Shown here one piece after another: positions 1 through 9,314 of a stretch of 64,000 bases of DNA; the stretch's first letter is position 1, and the number at the start of each line of letters is the position of its first letter. This DNA is from Arcobacter aquimarinus (GTDB lineage Bacteria > Campylobacterota > Campylobacteria > Campylobacterales > Arcobacteraceae): positions 1,984,001 to 2,048,000 of the forward strand of contig NZ_CP030944.1 of the NCBI RefSeq assembly GCF_013177635.1, given 5' to 3'. The translations under genes and the position numbers were made by a program. Under the pieces are notes generated by a model that was given only the letters and a program-made list of their open reading frames with translations, did not search any database and was not told the DNA's origin.

Positions 1-801
1 ATTTAATATATCTTTTAGTTGTGTATTATTTGTATTTCCAAGTTTTATACAAGCATTTTGGTCTAAACAACAAGGAATTACATCACCATTTGCTAAAATA
101 CCAAAATGAGAATCCAAACCATAACAAAATCCAGTCTTTGAAACTATCTCATTTTTTAAAGATGGCCAAGAGAAATACTCGTCAAAATTAAAAAATATTT
201 TTCTAGCAATTCTTATATTTTTAGGTTTTTCTTTATAAACTTCATCAATATTTATATTTATTTCAAAAGTTTCATTTATTTTGTCAAAAACTTTTTTATT
301 AAACTCTTTTGCACTTTTTTCTTCATCTAAATTCCAAATTCTAAAGTTTATAAAATATTCATGGTTTTGTTTTTGAGCAAATTTTACAAAATTTAAAATA
401 GGATTTAAATACTCATCAAGTGATTTTTTATGACTATTTGCATTATAAGAGTTGATTGAAAAATTTATTTGTTTGATTGTTAGATTCATAAGTGATAAAT
501 AGTGTTTTTCATTTATATTATTCGCAGTTGTTGTAATATTAACTTTTAAATCATATTTTAAACTAATATTCAAATACTCATTTAAATTTGTCAGCACTAA
601 TGGATCGCCAACAATATGATAAGCCAACTCTTTTGTATATGGTTTAAGTTGAGCATTTAAACTCTCAAATTTTTCTAAACTCATAGTTGCACTAGGAGAT
701 ATTTTGGGAGGGCAAAATGTACATTTTAGATTACAAATATTGGTTATTTCAATATGTACTTTTTTAAATTTTTTTATAATACTTCCTTTAAAAATTTTCA
801 A
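1..801 (-). CDS. Radical SAM/SPASM-domain protein, 3' end cut by window edge
   Basis: The minus strand is open from the left edge to about 801 and the frame is still coding at base 1, so the C-terminus is missing. Near the N-terminus it encodes EITNICNLKCTFCPPK, the CxxxCxxC [4Fe-4S] motif of radical SAM enzymes. Near the visible C-terminus, GILANGDVIPCCLDQ resembles the SPASM-type auxiliary cluster segment, known from peptide- and sulfatase-modifying enzymes. No ATG precedes the motif in frame. The frame is closed by TAG at 838-840, so I place the start at TTG 801, though this is uncertain. The gene is divergent from the 886 gene. The substrate cannot be told from sequence. Confidence 0.8.
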   Translation of the reverse strand, partial: MKIFKGSIIKKFKKVHIEITNICNLKCTFCPPKISPSATMSLEKFESLNAQLKPYTKELAYHIVGDPLVLTNLNEYLNISLKYDLKVNITTTANNINEKHYLSLMNLTIKQINFSINSYNANSHKKSLDEYLNPILNFVKFAQKQNHEYFINFRIWNLDEEKSAKEFNKKVFDKINETFEININIDEVYKEKPKNIRIARKIFFNFDEYFSWPSLKNEIVSKTGFCYGLDSHFGILANGDVIPCCLDQNACIKLGNTNNTQLKDILN

Positions 802-853
802 AATTGTATCTAATAGTTCATAAAAACTAATCTTTTGCTAACTTCTGTTTGAC

Positions 854-859
854 TATAAT
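854..859 (+). promoter_or_regulatory. Probable -10 box for the 886 gene
   Basis: TATAAT lies 26 bases upstream of the ATG at 886. No clear -35 hexamer is visible, which is common in Campylobacterota promoters. An AAGGGC ribosome binding site at about 875-880 follows. Confidence 0.5.
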
Positions 860-885
860 CCAAAAAGCAAATATAAGGGCAAAAT

Positions 886-1209
886 ATGGAAATGATTTTA
901 AATGAAAATGATTTAGTTGTAGGTGCTAGATTTGAAAATGGAACTATTCAAGACTATGTTGATGAGAAAAAAACTTATGGACTTATAAGAATTGAAGATT
1001 CTACGGCAAATTGGTTTTTATTCAACAAAGATGAAAGTGATGATGATTTACAAGAACTATATAAAAAAGTTTTAAAACAAGAACATCTTATTCAAAATGA
1101 TTTTGGTGAAGAGATTGTTGTTTTTAATAAAACAGGTTCTAAATCTTTTGAAGTATTCATCAAAAAAATTGATGAATACTTAGGAGATGAAATGGGAAGT
1201 TTTATCTAA
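886..1209 (+). CDS. Hypothetical protein, 107 aa
   Basis: A short acidic soluble protein with no signal peptide or membrane segment, and not recognised. It has an ATG start with AAGGGC upstream and a good -10 box. Its stop overlaps the end of the convergent gene at 1206-1934 by 4 bases. A second in-frame ATG two codons in could also be used. The run DESDDDLQELYKK is acidic and probably helical. No function is assigned. Confidence 0.65.
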   Translation: MEMILNENDLVVGARFENGTIQDYVDEKKTYGLIRIEDSTANWFLFNKDESDDDLQELYKKVLKQEHLIQNDFGEEIVVFNKTGSKSFEVFIKKIDEYLGDEMGSFI

Positions 1210-1934
1210 TTATCTATTAAAACTTTTTTATAAATAAAATCAAAATTCTGAATAGCAGGAAGATTAAAATCTTCCTCTTTTTGAGGATTCCAATATAAGT
1301 ATCTATTTCTAAATTTATCATTACTTGTTACAAAAAAGATATTAAAAGCTGTTGCTAAAACTATATTTGTCTGTTTATCAACAAATTTATATTCATATTT
1401 TCCGTAAATCTTTGGTAAAAATGTCTCAACTAATTTTTTTGTAACTTCAAATCTTGCTGTTTCTTCTTTTGGAGATGGAAAATTACCATTTAAATATACT
1501 CGTTCATTATTTAAAATATATCTATTAAATTTATAAGAGTAAGTTGAAATATCTATGAATTTTTCTACATAATGCTCATGTAATTCTTTTATATCTTCTA
1601 TTTCTGTTTCAGTTAAATTTGTAGCATATTTCAAAGGATGAATATAAACTCCTATCATTGATAGACTATCTATTTTAAACTCAGAATTTTTTGGAGTTTT
1701 TGCATAAATTTGCGAATCCATTTTTACAAAAGAGTAATAGTTTCTAATTGTATATTTCACAAAAATATCATAATAAGCAATACTCAATAAAGATATCAAA
1801 AGTACAAAAAACACTATATTACTTTTAAGTATTCTTGATAATAAAAAACTTATAAAAAAACAAAAAGAGATAAATGATAAATTTGCAGGAATAAATAAAA
1901 AACTCTCAGGAACGACTAATTCAAAACTTGGCAT
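1206..1934 (-). CDS. Hypothetical membrane protein, 242 aa
   Basis: Two hydrophobic segments fill roughly residues 10-35 and 40-62. A hydrophilic domain of about 180 residues follows, with several Tyr/Phe-rich stretches (for example RNRYLYWNPQKEEDF). This suggests an inner-membrane protein with one large soluble domain. The family is not recognised. It is transcribed with the 1943-2479 gene upstream (8-base gap), so the two probably form an operon. It converges on the 886 gene. Confidence 0.65.
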   Translation of the reverse strand: MPSFELVVPESFLFIPANLSFISFCFFISFLLSRILKSNIVFFVLLISLLSIAYYDIFVKYTIRNYYSFVKMDSQIYAKTPKNSEFKIDSLSMIGVYIHPLKYATNLTETEIEDIKELHEHYVEKFIDISTYSYKFNRYILNNERVYLNGNFPSPKEETARFEVTKKLVETFLPKIYGKYEYKFVDKQTNIVLATAFNIFFVTSNDKFRNRYLYWNPQKEEDFNLPAIQNFDFIYKKVLIDN

Positions 1935-1942
1935 CTAAACTC

Positions 1943-2479
1943 TTAGTTTAATAAATAAGGCAAATCTCTTTTTAGAGATTCTAATAAATCTTTATTCAAG
2001 AAAAACTCTGAATATTTTGTGTTTTGATTTTTATAACAATGAGCACAAATATATCTATTTCTTTTTATAATTTCTACACCTTTTTCTAAAAACTCTTGTA
2101 AAGAAGAATCACTATGAAAATATTCATACATTTTTTCTAAATTATTAGAAATATCACTATCTTTTATAAAAACAATACTCTCTTCCATAAACTCTATGAC
2201 ATTTAATTCTTTTGATTTGATATTTAAAAATGCTGCCTTTACATCTTCAAATCTTATATCAAATTTAGCACCTGCTAAAAGTAACTCTTTTAGATTTTTC
2301 AAGTCATTATTTTGAAAATAATACTGTAATAAAAGATTTAAATAATGTTTTTTTACATCTGTTGGATAATTTTTCAAAACTTGGAAAACTTCATTTGAAT
2401 TATTTATTTTTCCATTTTCAATTAGTGTATTGTGTAATACACCTATTTCTCCAATAATCTCATGTAATCTATCACTCAT
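1943..2479 (-). CDS. Hypothetical helical protein with CxxC, 178 aa
   Basis: Soluble, Leu/Glu/Lys-rich and predicted mostly helical. The part around residues 50-80 (YFQNNDLKNLKELLLAGA) resembles a single ankyrin-like helix pair. A C-terminal CAHC could bind metal. The start has AAAGGA at good spacing before the ATG. It is the first gene of a likely two-gene operon with the membrane protein at 1206-1934. Function unknown. Confidence 0.65.
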   Translation of the reverse strand: MSDRLHEIIGEIGVLHNTLIENGKINNSNEVFQVLKNYPTDVKKHYLNLLLQYYFQNNDLKNLKELLLAGAKFDIRFEDVKAAFLNIKSKELNVIEFMEESIVFIKDSDISNNLEKMYEYFHSDSSLQEFLEKGVEIIKRNRYICAHCYKNQNTKYSEFFLNKDLLESLKRDLPYLLN

Positions 2480-2591
2480 GAAATTCCTTTGTTAAATTTG
2501 TTGTATTCTATCCAAAATAGTTTTTAATATTATTATGAAATTATGTTATGATATTATAAAAAAGTAAATTTACTTAATTTTGAGAAACATA

Positions 2592-5500
2592 ATGAAAAAA
2601 ACTCTATTAAAATTTTTAATATTATGCACTATTTTATGTCAATCTATTTTAGCCAATACTCAAAAAGTAACCCTACAACTAGAATGGAAACATCAGTTTG
2701 AATTTGCTGGTTTTTATACTGCTATTGAAAAAGGTTATTATGAAGACATTGGTATTGACCTTGAAATCAAAGAGTTTCATGATGGCATTAACATTTCTCA
2801 AGACGTCTTAAATGGCAAATCTACTTTTGGTATCTCTTCTTCTGCTTTAATTTTAGAAAGGCTCAACAACAAACCTATTGTTTTAATCGCTTCTTATTTC
2901 AAGCAAAATGCTCTTGCTTTAGTTACCAAACCTGAAATTAAATCTCCAAATGATTTAAAAAACAAAAAAATTATGGCTTTAGATTGGGAAATGGGTCATA
3001 CTAGTTTAGGAGTTATGTTAAAAGATTTTGGCATTAACAAGAACGATTATGATTTAGTTTTACACGATTATCAAATTGAAAAGTTCATAAATGGAGAAGT
3101 TGATGCTATGAGCATATTTACTACTTCTCAACCTTACGAGCTAGACAAGCTTGGAGTTAATTACAATATTTTAAATCCTGCTAATTTTGGAATATACTCT
3201 TATGATGTTGAGTTATTTACAAGCGAGGACACAATAAACAAACATCCAAAGATGGTAGAGGATTTTGTAAATGCTACAAATAAAGGTTGGGAGTATGCCT
3301 TTAACAATAAAGAAGAGATAGTAGATTTAATATATAACAAATATTCAAAAAGAAAAACAAAAGAAGCTTTATTATATGAAGCAAATCAAACAGAGCAGAT
3401 ATTCAAAACAAACATATTTAAAATAGGAGCAATAGCTCCTGAGTTAATAAAACTAAATGCTGACATGTATACAAATCTTGGTTTAGTTGACAAAAACTTA
3501 AAAATTACTGATTTATTGAATGGGTATTATCAAAAAAAGGGTTATCATTCTATAGTTGAATTAAATAAAAATGAAAAAGAGTATCTAAAAAACAATCCAA
3601 AAATAAAAGTTCACAATGAATCAAATTGGCCACCATACAACTACAATACAAATCAAACACCAAAGGGTTTTTCTATTGATTATATGAATCTTTTAGCCTC
3701 AAAACTTGGAATACAAGTAGAATATATTTCAGGTTTTAGCTGGGATGAGTATATAGAAAAACTAAAAAACAATGAAATTGATGTGATGTTAAATATTGCT
3801 AAAACACCTCAAAGGGAAGAATTCTTTAATTTTACAACAAATTATACAAAATCAATAGATACAGTTTTTACAAAAAAAAATTCAAATCTTAAAAATTTAG
3901 ATGATTTTGATGGAAAAACAGTAGCTGTAATAAAAGCTTTTTATGAAGAAGAATTATTAAAAAAATACTATCCTAACATAAAACTATTGGTTGCTGAAGA
4001 TAGTATTGAAGCTTTAAAAAAAGTAGCATTTGATGAAGCAGATGGAGCTATTGATAATTTTGCTGTTGGAAGTTATTATATTCAAAACAATTTAATTTCA
4101 AATCTAAAACCAGCTTTTGAGATAAAAGATAAAAGATTCAATTTAGAGATGCATTTAGCAACAAATAAAAACAATGAAATTTTAAGGGATATCCTAGAAA
4201 AAGCAAAAGCAAAGGTAACAGAAGAAGAACTATTTAAGCTAAAAAAGAAATGGATGGATGAAAAGGTTTACCTAAATAGTTCGAACATCTATCTAACACA
4301 GATAGAACAAAGCTATTTAAATAATAAAAAAGAGATTACTATGTGCGTTGACCCAGACTGGGAGCCTTTTGAAAAAATAAATGAAAATAAAGAACATGAA
4401 GGAATTGCTGCTGATTTAATCGCTATTATTTCAAAAAAACTAAATATTGATATAAAACTTATCCCTACAAAAACTTGGGAAGAGAGTCTTGAATTCTCAA
4501 AAAATAAAAAATGTGATATTTTAAGTTTTTTAAATGAAACTCCAAAAAGAAAAAAATGGTTAAATTTCACTAATACTATCTTTAAAGATCCAAATGTAAT
4601 AGTAGGAAGAATAGAAACAAATGAAATAAAAGATTTATCAAAAGTAAAAGCCTCTATAGCTTTACCAAAAGGTACAGCTATGTATGAAAGATTTGAAAAA
4701 GATTTTCCAAATATGATGATAATTCCTGTAAATTCTGAAGAAGAAGCTTTTACTTTAGTTGAACAAAAAAAAGCTGATTTAACACTTCGTTCTTTGATTA
4801 TCACAGCTTACACCATAAAAGAACAAGGTCTATTTAATCTAAAAATTTTACATCAACCCAAAAATTATGAAAATTTTTTGAGAATTGGTGTTATAAAAGA
4901 TGAAGAAATTTTAGTTGAAATATTAAATAAAGCAATTGAGCAAATAACTTCGAATGAAATCCAAACTATTGTAAATAAATGGGTATCAATAAAATATCAA
5001 GAGGCTGCTGATTATACATATTTTTGGGTATTTTTTGTTCTAACTTCTATATTGATTTTTTTCTTTTTATATAGACAATATTTACTTAAACACTCAAACA
5101 ATCATCTTCAAAAAGAAGTTATAAAAAGAACTAGACAACTGGAAAGTTCAAATCAAAGTTTAAAACGAAAAAGAGATGAATTACATAACTTAAATAAAAA
5201 TCTTGAACTTAAAATCAAAGAAGAAGTTGAAAAGAATAGATTGATTCAAGAAAAACTATTTAAAACTGATAAACTAGCCTCTATGGGTGAAATGATAAGT
5301 AATATCGCTCACCAATGGAGACAACCACTATCTGTTATATCAACCCTTGCAACTGGCGTAAAACTTCAAAAAGAGTTTGATACATTAAGTGATAAAGAAC
5401 TTATCTTAAATATGGATTTGATAAATAAAAATGCTCAATATCTATCAGAAACAATAAATGATTTCAAAAACTTTATAAAAGGTGATAGAAATTTACAAAA

Positions 5501-5969
5501 CTATAATCTAAGTTCAACAATAACCAATTTTATCCACTTAATAGAGTCCTCTATAAAAAACTCAAATATAAGAATGATTTTGGATTTAGATGATGATATT
5601 TTTATTGATGGTTATCCAAATGAATTAATTCAATGTTTTATAAATATTTTTAATAACTCAAAAGATGCTTATGAAGAGACAAATCAAGAAAATCCACTAT
5701 TTTTCATAAAAACTCAAAAACAAAATAATCAAGTAATTATAAAAATAAAAGATAATGCACAAGGGATTCCACAAAACATAATCTCAAAAATATATGAACC
5801 ATACTTTACAACAAAACATAAATCACAAGGCACAGGACTTGGACTTCATATGACTTATAAACTAATAACAGATGGAATAAATGGAAAAATTGATGCTAAA
5901 AATGTATCATTTGAATTTGAGAATCAAACTGAAATAGGTGTTGAATTTAAAATAGTTATAGATTTATAA
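2592..5969 (+). CDS. Membrane sensor histidine kinase with THI5-like and two SBP3 sensor domains
   Basis: A signal peptide (residues 1-22) is followed by an NMT1/THI5-like ligand-binding domain (about 25-325). Two bacterial solute-binding family 3 domains follow (about 335-565 and 580-800), then one membrane helix (about 808-832) and a coiled coil. The kinase core has the H-box NIAHQWRQPL with phospho-acceptor His near 907. The ATPase carries CFINIFNNSKDA (N), DNAQGIP (G1), YEPYFTTK (F) and GTGLGLHM (G2, about 1080). The protein should bind small ligands in the periplasm and autophosphorylate in the cytoplasm. No receiver domain or adjacent response regulator is seen. A longer frame begins at TTG 2580. 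I chose ATG 2592 because GAGA precedes it and the signal peptide then starts cleanly. Confidence 0.9.
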   Translation: MKKTLLKFLILCTILCQSILANTQKVTLQLEWKHQFEFAGFYTAIEKGYYEDIGIDLEIKEFHDGINISQDVLNGKSTFGISSSALILERLNNKPIVLIASYFKQNALALVTKPEIKSPNDLKNKKIMALDWEMGHTSLGVMLKDFGINKNDYDLVLHDYQIEKFINGEVDAMSIFTTSQPYELDKLGVNYNILNPANFGIYSYDVELFTSEDTINKHPKMVEDFVNATNKGWEYAFNNKEEIVDLIYNKYSKRKTKEALLYEANQTEQIFKTNIFKIGAIAPELIKLNADMYTNLGLVDKNLKITDLLNGYYQKKGYHSIVELNKNEKEYLKNNPKIKVHNESNWPPYNYNTNQTPKGFSIDYMNLLASKLGIQVEYISGFSWDEYIEKLKNNEIDVMLNIAKTPQREEFFNFTTNYTKSIDTVFTKKNSNLKNLDDFDGKTVAVIKAFYEEELLKKYYPNIKLLVAEDSIEALKKVAFDEADGAIDNFAVGSYYIQNNLISNLKPAFEIKDKRFNLEMHLATNKNNEILRDILEKAKAKVTEEELFKLKKKWMDEKVYLNSSNIYLTQIEQSYLNNKKEITMCVDPDWEPFEKINENKEHEGIAADLIAIISKKLNIDIKLIPTKTWEESLEFSKNKKCDILSFLNETPKRKKWLNFTNTIFKDPNVIVGRIETNEIKDLSKVKASIALPKGTAMYERFEKDFPNMMIIPVNSEEEAFTLVEQKKADLTLRSLIITAYTIKEQGLFNLKILHQPKNYENFLRIGVIKDEEILVEILNKAIEQITSNEIQTIVNKWVSIKYQEAADYTYFWVFFVLTSILIFFFLYRQYLLKHSNNHLQKEVIKRTRQLESSNQSLKRKRDELHNLNKNLELKIKEEVEKNRLIQEKLFKTDKLASMGEMISNIAHQWRQPLSVISTLATGVKLQKEFDTLSDKELILNMDLINKNAQYLSETINDFKNFIKGDRNLQNYNLSSTITNFIHLIESSIKNSNIRMILDLDDDIFIDGYPNELIQCFINIFNNSKDAYEETNQENPLFFIKTQKQNNQVIIKIKDNAQGIPQNIISKIYEPYFTTKHKSQGTGLGLHMTYKLITDGINGKIDAKNVSFEFENQTEIGVEFKIVIDL

Positions 5970-5973
5970 TTTG

Positions 5974-6048
5974 TGGATGGGGTAGAAGGATTCGAACCTT
6001 CGAATGACGGTACCAAAAACCGTTGCCTTACCACTTGGCGATACCCCA
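5974..6048 (-). tRNA. tRNA-Gln (TTG)
   Basis: Cloverleaf with a TGGGGTA/TACCCCA acceptor stem, anticodon stem ACGGT/ACCGT, anticodon TTG and T loop TTCGAAT. CCA is encoded. It is the last of a five-tRNA minus-strand cluster. Confidence 0.95.
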
Positions 6049-6070
6049 AGAAAATAAAGTTATGAAAAAA

Positions 6071-6147
6071 TGGAGCTGGTGAAGGGAGTCGAACCCCCGA
6101 CCTGCTGATTACAAATCAGCTGCTCTAGCCAACTGAGCTACACCAGC
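6071..6147 (-). tRNA. tRNA-Thr (TGT)
   Basis: Acceptor GCTGGTG/CACCAGC, anticodon stem CTGAT/ATCAG with loop reading TGT, T loop TTCGACT, CCA encoded. It lies in the same cluster as the Gln, Met, fMet and Gly tRNAs. Confidence 0.95.
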
Positions 6148-6165
6148 GCCATACTCCTATCGAAG

Positions 6166-6242
6166 TGGTGTCAAGAGAGGGACTCGAACCCTCGACCTCC
6201 GGCTTATGAGACCAGCGCTCTAACCAGCTGAGCTACCTTGAC
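6166..6242 (-). tRNA. tRNA with CAT anticodon (elongator Met or Ile2)
   Basis: Acceptor GTCAAGG with TCTTGAC, anticodon loop CTCATAA, CCA encoded. It lacks the initiator features, which the neighbour at 6253-6329 has. A second CAT tRNA lies at 36012-36088. One of the two is probably tRNA-Ile2, whose C34 is changed to lysidine by TilS. Primary sequence alone does not settle which. Confidence 0.9.
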
Positions 6243-6252
6243 ACTTAGAAAT

Positions 6253-6329
<77 letters not shown>

Positions 6330-6364
6330 ATATATAAAAAAGAACTTTACTAACAAAAAGTTAG

Positions 6365-6441
6365 TGGAGCGGGAGACGAGACTCGAACTCGCGACAGTCT
6401 GCTTGGAAGGCAGAAGCTCTAGCCAACTGAGCTACTCCCGC
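6365..6441 (-). tRNA. tRNA-Gly (TCC)
   Basis: Acceptor GCGGGAG, anticodon stem TCTGC/GCAGA with loop CTTCCAA giving TCC, and CCA encoded. It is the first tRNA behind the promoter at 6476-6481. Confidence 0.95.
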
Positions 6442-6475
6442 ATACTTTAGAAGTCTTAACTTTTAAAGGACTGGA

Positions 6476-6481
6476 ATTATA
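6476..6481 (-). promoter_or_regulatory. -10 box of the tRNA cluster promoter
   Basis: The minus strand reads TATTATAATTCCAGTCC. This is one base different from the -10/discriminator of the rRNA promoter (61213-61218) and of the tRNA-Ser promoter (35868-35873). It lies 35 bases before tRNA-Gly. The -35 position is only T-rich. Confidence 0.65.
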
Positions 6482-6495
6482 ATAGAAAGTTTATT

Positions 6496-6520
6496 AAAAA
6501 AACCTTAATTAAGTTTTTTT
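6496..6520 (-). terminator. Terminator-like inverted repeat after wzz
   Basis: An A7-CC-TTAATTAA-G-T7 palindrome overlaps the wzz stop codon. Paired arms end in a T run on either strand, which would close the polysaccharide operon ahead of the tRNA promoter. The stem is AT-rich and therefore weak. Confidence 0.4.
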
Positions 6521-7469
6521 AATTTTCTTCTTTTCTTATATTATTTATAAACTGCATGATAAATACTAAAAAAATTGATATTATAAATCCTGTCACAAAT
6601 CCAACTATTACAATAAGTGCTTTTTTAGGTTTTTCAGGATCTTCATCTACTAAAATATTTCCTACTATTTCTGTGTTTTTAAGATTATGTTCTAAAGTTA
6701 AAGATTCAAGTAATTTTTTTCTTTCAAGTAATTTATTTATATCAACATTCATCAAACTTTCTTTTGCTTCTATCAAATCATACAAGTCAGACTTATTTTC
6801 CACTATTGCATTTGATATATCTCTTTTTTCCATAAGCTTAAGAGCTGAAATTGAAGGGTCTAATTTGTTAATGTTTTTTAATGTTTCTGTTACAAAACTC
6901 ATTTGTTCTTCTAAATTCGATATATTTTGATTTAATAAATCTATTTTTTTATTGATACTTGTGATTTTATCTTCTTCAATATTTTTAATAGATATATCAA
7001 TATTTTTGATTTCTATAATATTTTTTTCTCTTACATCTGCTAAAAGTTTAGAGTGTTCTTCTTTTACATAATCTAATATTTCTTTTATACCATTTATTGC
7101 TTCATCATTTGAAGTTGATTCACTTGTAATTTCAATAAAATTTTTCATCCCTTTAGGAATAGAAATATTTACAATTTCATATTTTTTATCCTCTATATTT
7201 TCTCTTAAATCTATAAAAATCATAGATAATTTCTTCGATAAAGAATCTGCATCATCTACATAAGTATTTTTATCGTTATCTGTTTTAAAAGTACCTATTT
7301 CAACTAAAGCTTTCACGCTATAAATTGGTGTTTTTATATAAGCGAAAGCTATTGCTAAACCTGTAACAACTGCTGTAAAAACTAAAATAAAAACTCTTTT
7401 ATTCCAAATTGTTTTAAATAACTCTTTTAAATCTATTTCATCTTCTACTATGTATTCTTTATTTTGCAA
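6519..7469 (-). CDS. wzz: Wzz-type chain-length determinant protein
   Basis: Inner-membrane polysaccharide co-polymerase that sets O-antigen chain length. An N-terminal membrane helix (about residues 27-47) precedes a long periplasmic coiled-coil region. A second helix lies near the C-terminus (about 285-308, with the family's P/G-rich approach EDPEKPKKALIVIVGF). Length 316 fits the family. The start is a TTG (7469) with AGGAA six bases upstream, as no ATG is available. The gene has its own promoter in the 49-bp repeat at 7504-7552, a copy of which also precedes wbpA. Confidence 0.88.
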   Translation of the reverse strand: MQNKEYIVEDEIDLKELFKTIWNKRVFILVFTAVVTGLAIAFAYIKTPIYSVKALVEIGTFKTDNDKNTYVDDADSLSKKLSMIFIDLRENIEDKKYEIVNISIPKGMKNFIEITSESTSNDEAINGIKEILDYVKEEHSKLLADVREKNIIEIKNIDISIKNIEEDKITSINKKIDLLNQNISNLEEQMSFVTETLKNINKLDPSISALKLMEKRDISNAIVENKSDLYDLIEAKESLMNVDINKLLERKKLLESLTLEHNLKNTEIVGNILVDEDPEKPKKALIVIVGFVTGFIISIFLVFIMQFINNIRKEEN

Positions 7470-7503
7470 GTTTCATTCCTATGTTTAAATTTTTAAGGGG
7501 GTA

Positions 7504-7552
7504 AAATTATACCAAAATACTTTACTCTTTTTCTACTCTTTTTTGAGTAAAT
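7504..7552 (-). promoter_or_regulatory. 49-bp repeat, copy A: probable promoter/operator of wzz
   Basis: 47 of 49 bases match copy B (34029-34077) in the same orientation. On the minus strand the repeat holds spaced GAGTA motifs, an ACTC-A6-GAGT inverted repeat and an extended -10 box TGGTATAAT (core 7506-7511). A start near 7499 would leave a leader of about 30 bases before wzz. Confidence 0.65.
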
Positions 7553-7558
7553 ATGAAA

Positions 7559-9304
7559 TTATTGTAAATTCAATTGGTGATTGAATTCAGGTACAATCTC
7601 TTTTAATTTTGCTATTTTATCTTCGCAAACCAATAACTCTTCTATTTTTTGATTTAGTTCATTTATATCAAAAATAGTTGGGCTTGCTACGGTTATTGAT
7701 TCATATTTTGTTTTTTGGTCACTATCATTTATAAGCAACTCTTCATATAGTTTTTCACCAGGTCTTAGTCCACAAAACTCTATTTTTATCTCACTTCTAC
7801 CACTTAGCTCTATCATTTTTTTTGCTAAATCTACTATACGTATTGGTTCTCCCATATCAAGGATAAATATTTCTCCACCTTTTCCAATACTTGCAGCTTG
7901 TAGTACTAACTCACAGGCTTCTGGAATTAACATAAAATATCTTGTAATATCAGGGTGAGTTACTGTAATATTTTTGCCTTGTTCAATTTGTGATTTGAAT
8001 TTTGGAATTACACTTCCACTACTTCCTAAAACATTTCCAAATCGAACAGCAACTATTTCAGTTTTTTCACTTTTTACATTTTGGGCATAAAGTTCACAAA
8101 TTCTTTTAGTTGTTCCCATTACATTTGTAGGTCGAACTGCTTTATCAGTAGAAATTAAAACAAATTTTTCAACACCATATTTTATAGAGATATCAATACA
8201 GTTTTTTGTACCTATTATATTATTTGAAATACCTTCTAAAATATTATCTTCTACCAGTGGTACATGTTTGTATGCAGCTGCATGAATAACTATTTGAGGT
8301 CTGTATTTTTCAAAAGTTTTTTCTAAAAACTCCATTTTTCTAACTGTTTGCATAACAGATACTATATTTGAATTTTTTAACTCTTCTGTAATAGTATAAA
8401 GATTAAACTCACTATGATCTAGTAAGATAAGTTGTTTTGCTCCAAAAAGTGCACACTGTCTGCTTATCTCACTTCCTATACTTCCACCTGCTCCTGTAAT
8501 TAAAACTACTTTATTCTTTATAAAATTTTCTATTTGTTTTTTATCCAAATCTTTTGGATGTCTTGCAAGTAAATCTTCAACTCCTATATCTTTTAACTGT
8601 TTAGAGAACTCTTCTTTTTTTAATATTTTTTCAATAGTAGGTAAAATTTTTATAGTAATAAAATAGTTTTGCATATTTTCATAAACTATTTTTATTTTCT
8701 CTTTTGAAGCTGAAGGCATAGCTACAATCATCAAATCAAATTTCTGATTTTCATATAAATTACAATATTTTTCTTTAGAATAAATAGAAATACCATCGAT
8801 ACTTCTTTGATGTAAAATTTCATCATCATCTATAAAACAAACCAGTTTATATTCACTATTCAAAAACTCTCTTTGAAGTTGAAGCCCTGCTTTCCCAGCA
8901 CCATAAATCACCAAAGTTTTTGTTTTACGATTTTTCCCAACGCTCAAATAATATTTATAAACATAAACCAAAATATTTATACTAAAAGTATAAAAGATTA
9001 AATCAATAAATATAAGATTAAAAGGTACCTTCAAATAATAATATAAAATGGGAGCATAAATAACAAAACTTATCACAGCTAATAAAATTTTCATCAAACC
9101 TGTTTTTGTAGAAGCTTTTGACCAAGAAAGTTTATAATCATCAAAAAATAAGAAAGAAGTTACAACTCTTACTGCTATTATAATTGCTAAAATAATAAAT
9201 GAAAAACTTTTAGTTAATAAAAAACTAACTAAAAATAAAGAGAATGAAGATACGACTAAAATAGCTAAAATACCCAAAAATCTCTTGTCTCTTAAATAAT
9301 TCAT
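7559..9304 (-). CDS. UDP-GlcNAc 4,6-dehydratase, membrane WbpM/PglF type
   Basis: Makes UDP-4-keto-6-deoxy-N-acetylhexosamine, the precursor of QuiNAc, FucNAc or bacillosamine. About four N-terminal membrane helices (residues 7-125) and a cytoplasmic Rossmann-like domain with GAGKAG (about 145) are followed by the extended SDR catalytic domain. That domain has GAGGSIGSE near 270 and the Met-Lys pair of NVMGTTKR near 390, typical of this family. A longer frame opens at 9334, but ATG 9304 has a perfect AAGGAG five to six bases upstream and avoids overlap with rfbC. The gene order reductase - WbpL type - this gene resembles the end of Pseudomonas O-antigen loci. Confidence 0.9.
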   Translation of the reverse strand: MNYLRDKRFLGILAILVVSSFSLFLVSFLLTKSFSFIILAIIIAVRVVTSFLFFDDYKLSWSKASTKTGLMKILLAVISFVIYAPILYYYLKVPFNLIFIDLIFYTFSINILVYVYKYYLSVGKNRKTKTLVIYGAGKAGLQLQREFLNSEYKLVCFIDDDEILHQRSIDGISIYSKEKYCNLYENQKFDLMIVAMPSASKEKIKIVYENMQNYFITIKILPTIEKILKKEEFSKQLKDIGVEDLLARHPKDLDKKQIENFIKNKVVLITGAGGSIGSEISRQCALFGAKQLILLDHSEFNLYTITEELKNSNIVSVMQTVRKMEFLEKTFEKYRPQIVIHAAAYKHVPLVEDNILEGISNNIIGTKNCIDISIKYGVEKFVLISTDKAVRPTNVMGTTKRICELYAQNVKSEKTEIVAVRFGNVLGSSGSVIPKFKSQIEQGKNITVTHPDITRYFMLIPEACELVLQAASIGKGGEIFILDMGEPIRIVDLAKKMIELSGRSEIKIEFCGLRPGEKLYEELLINDSDQKTKYESITVASPTIFDINELNQKIEELLVCEDKIAKLKEIVPEFNHQLNLQ

Positions 9305-9314
9305 CAAACTCCTT

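Noticed and set aside
4313-4804. 163-aa minus-strand frame
   Set aside because: Antisense shadow of the sensor kinase, with no start signal or recognisable domain.
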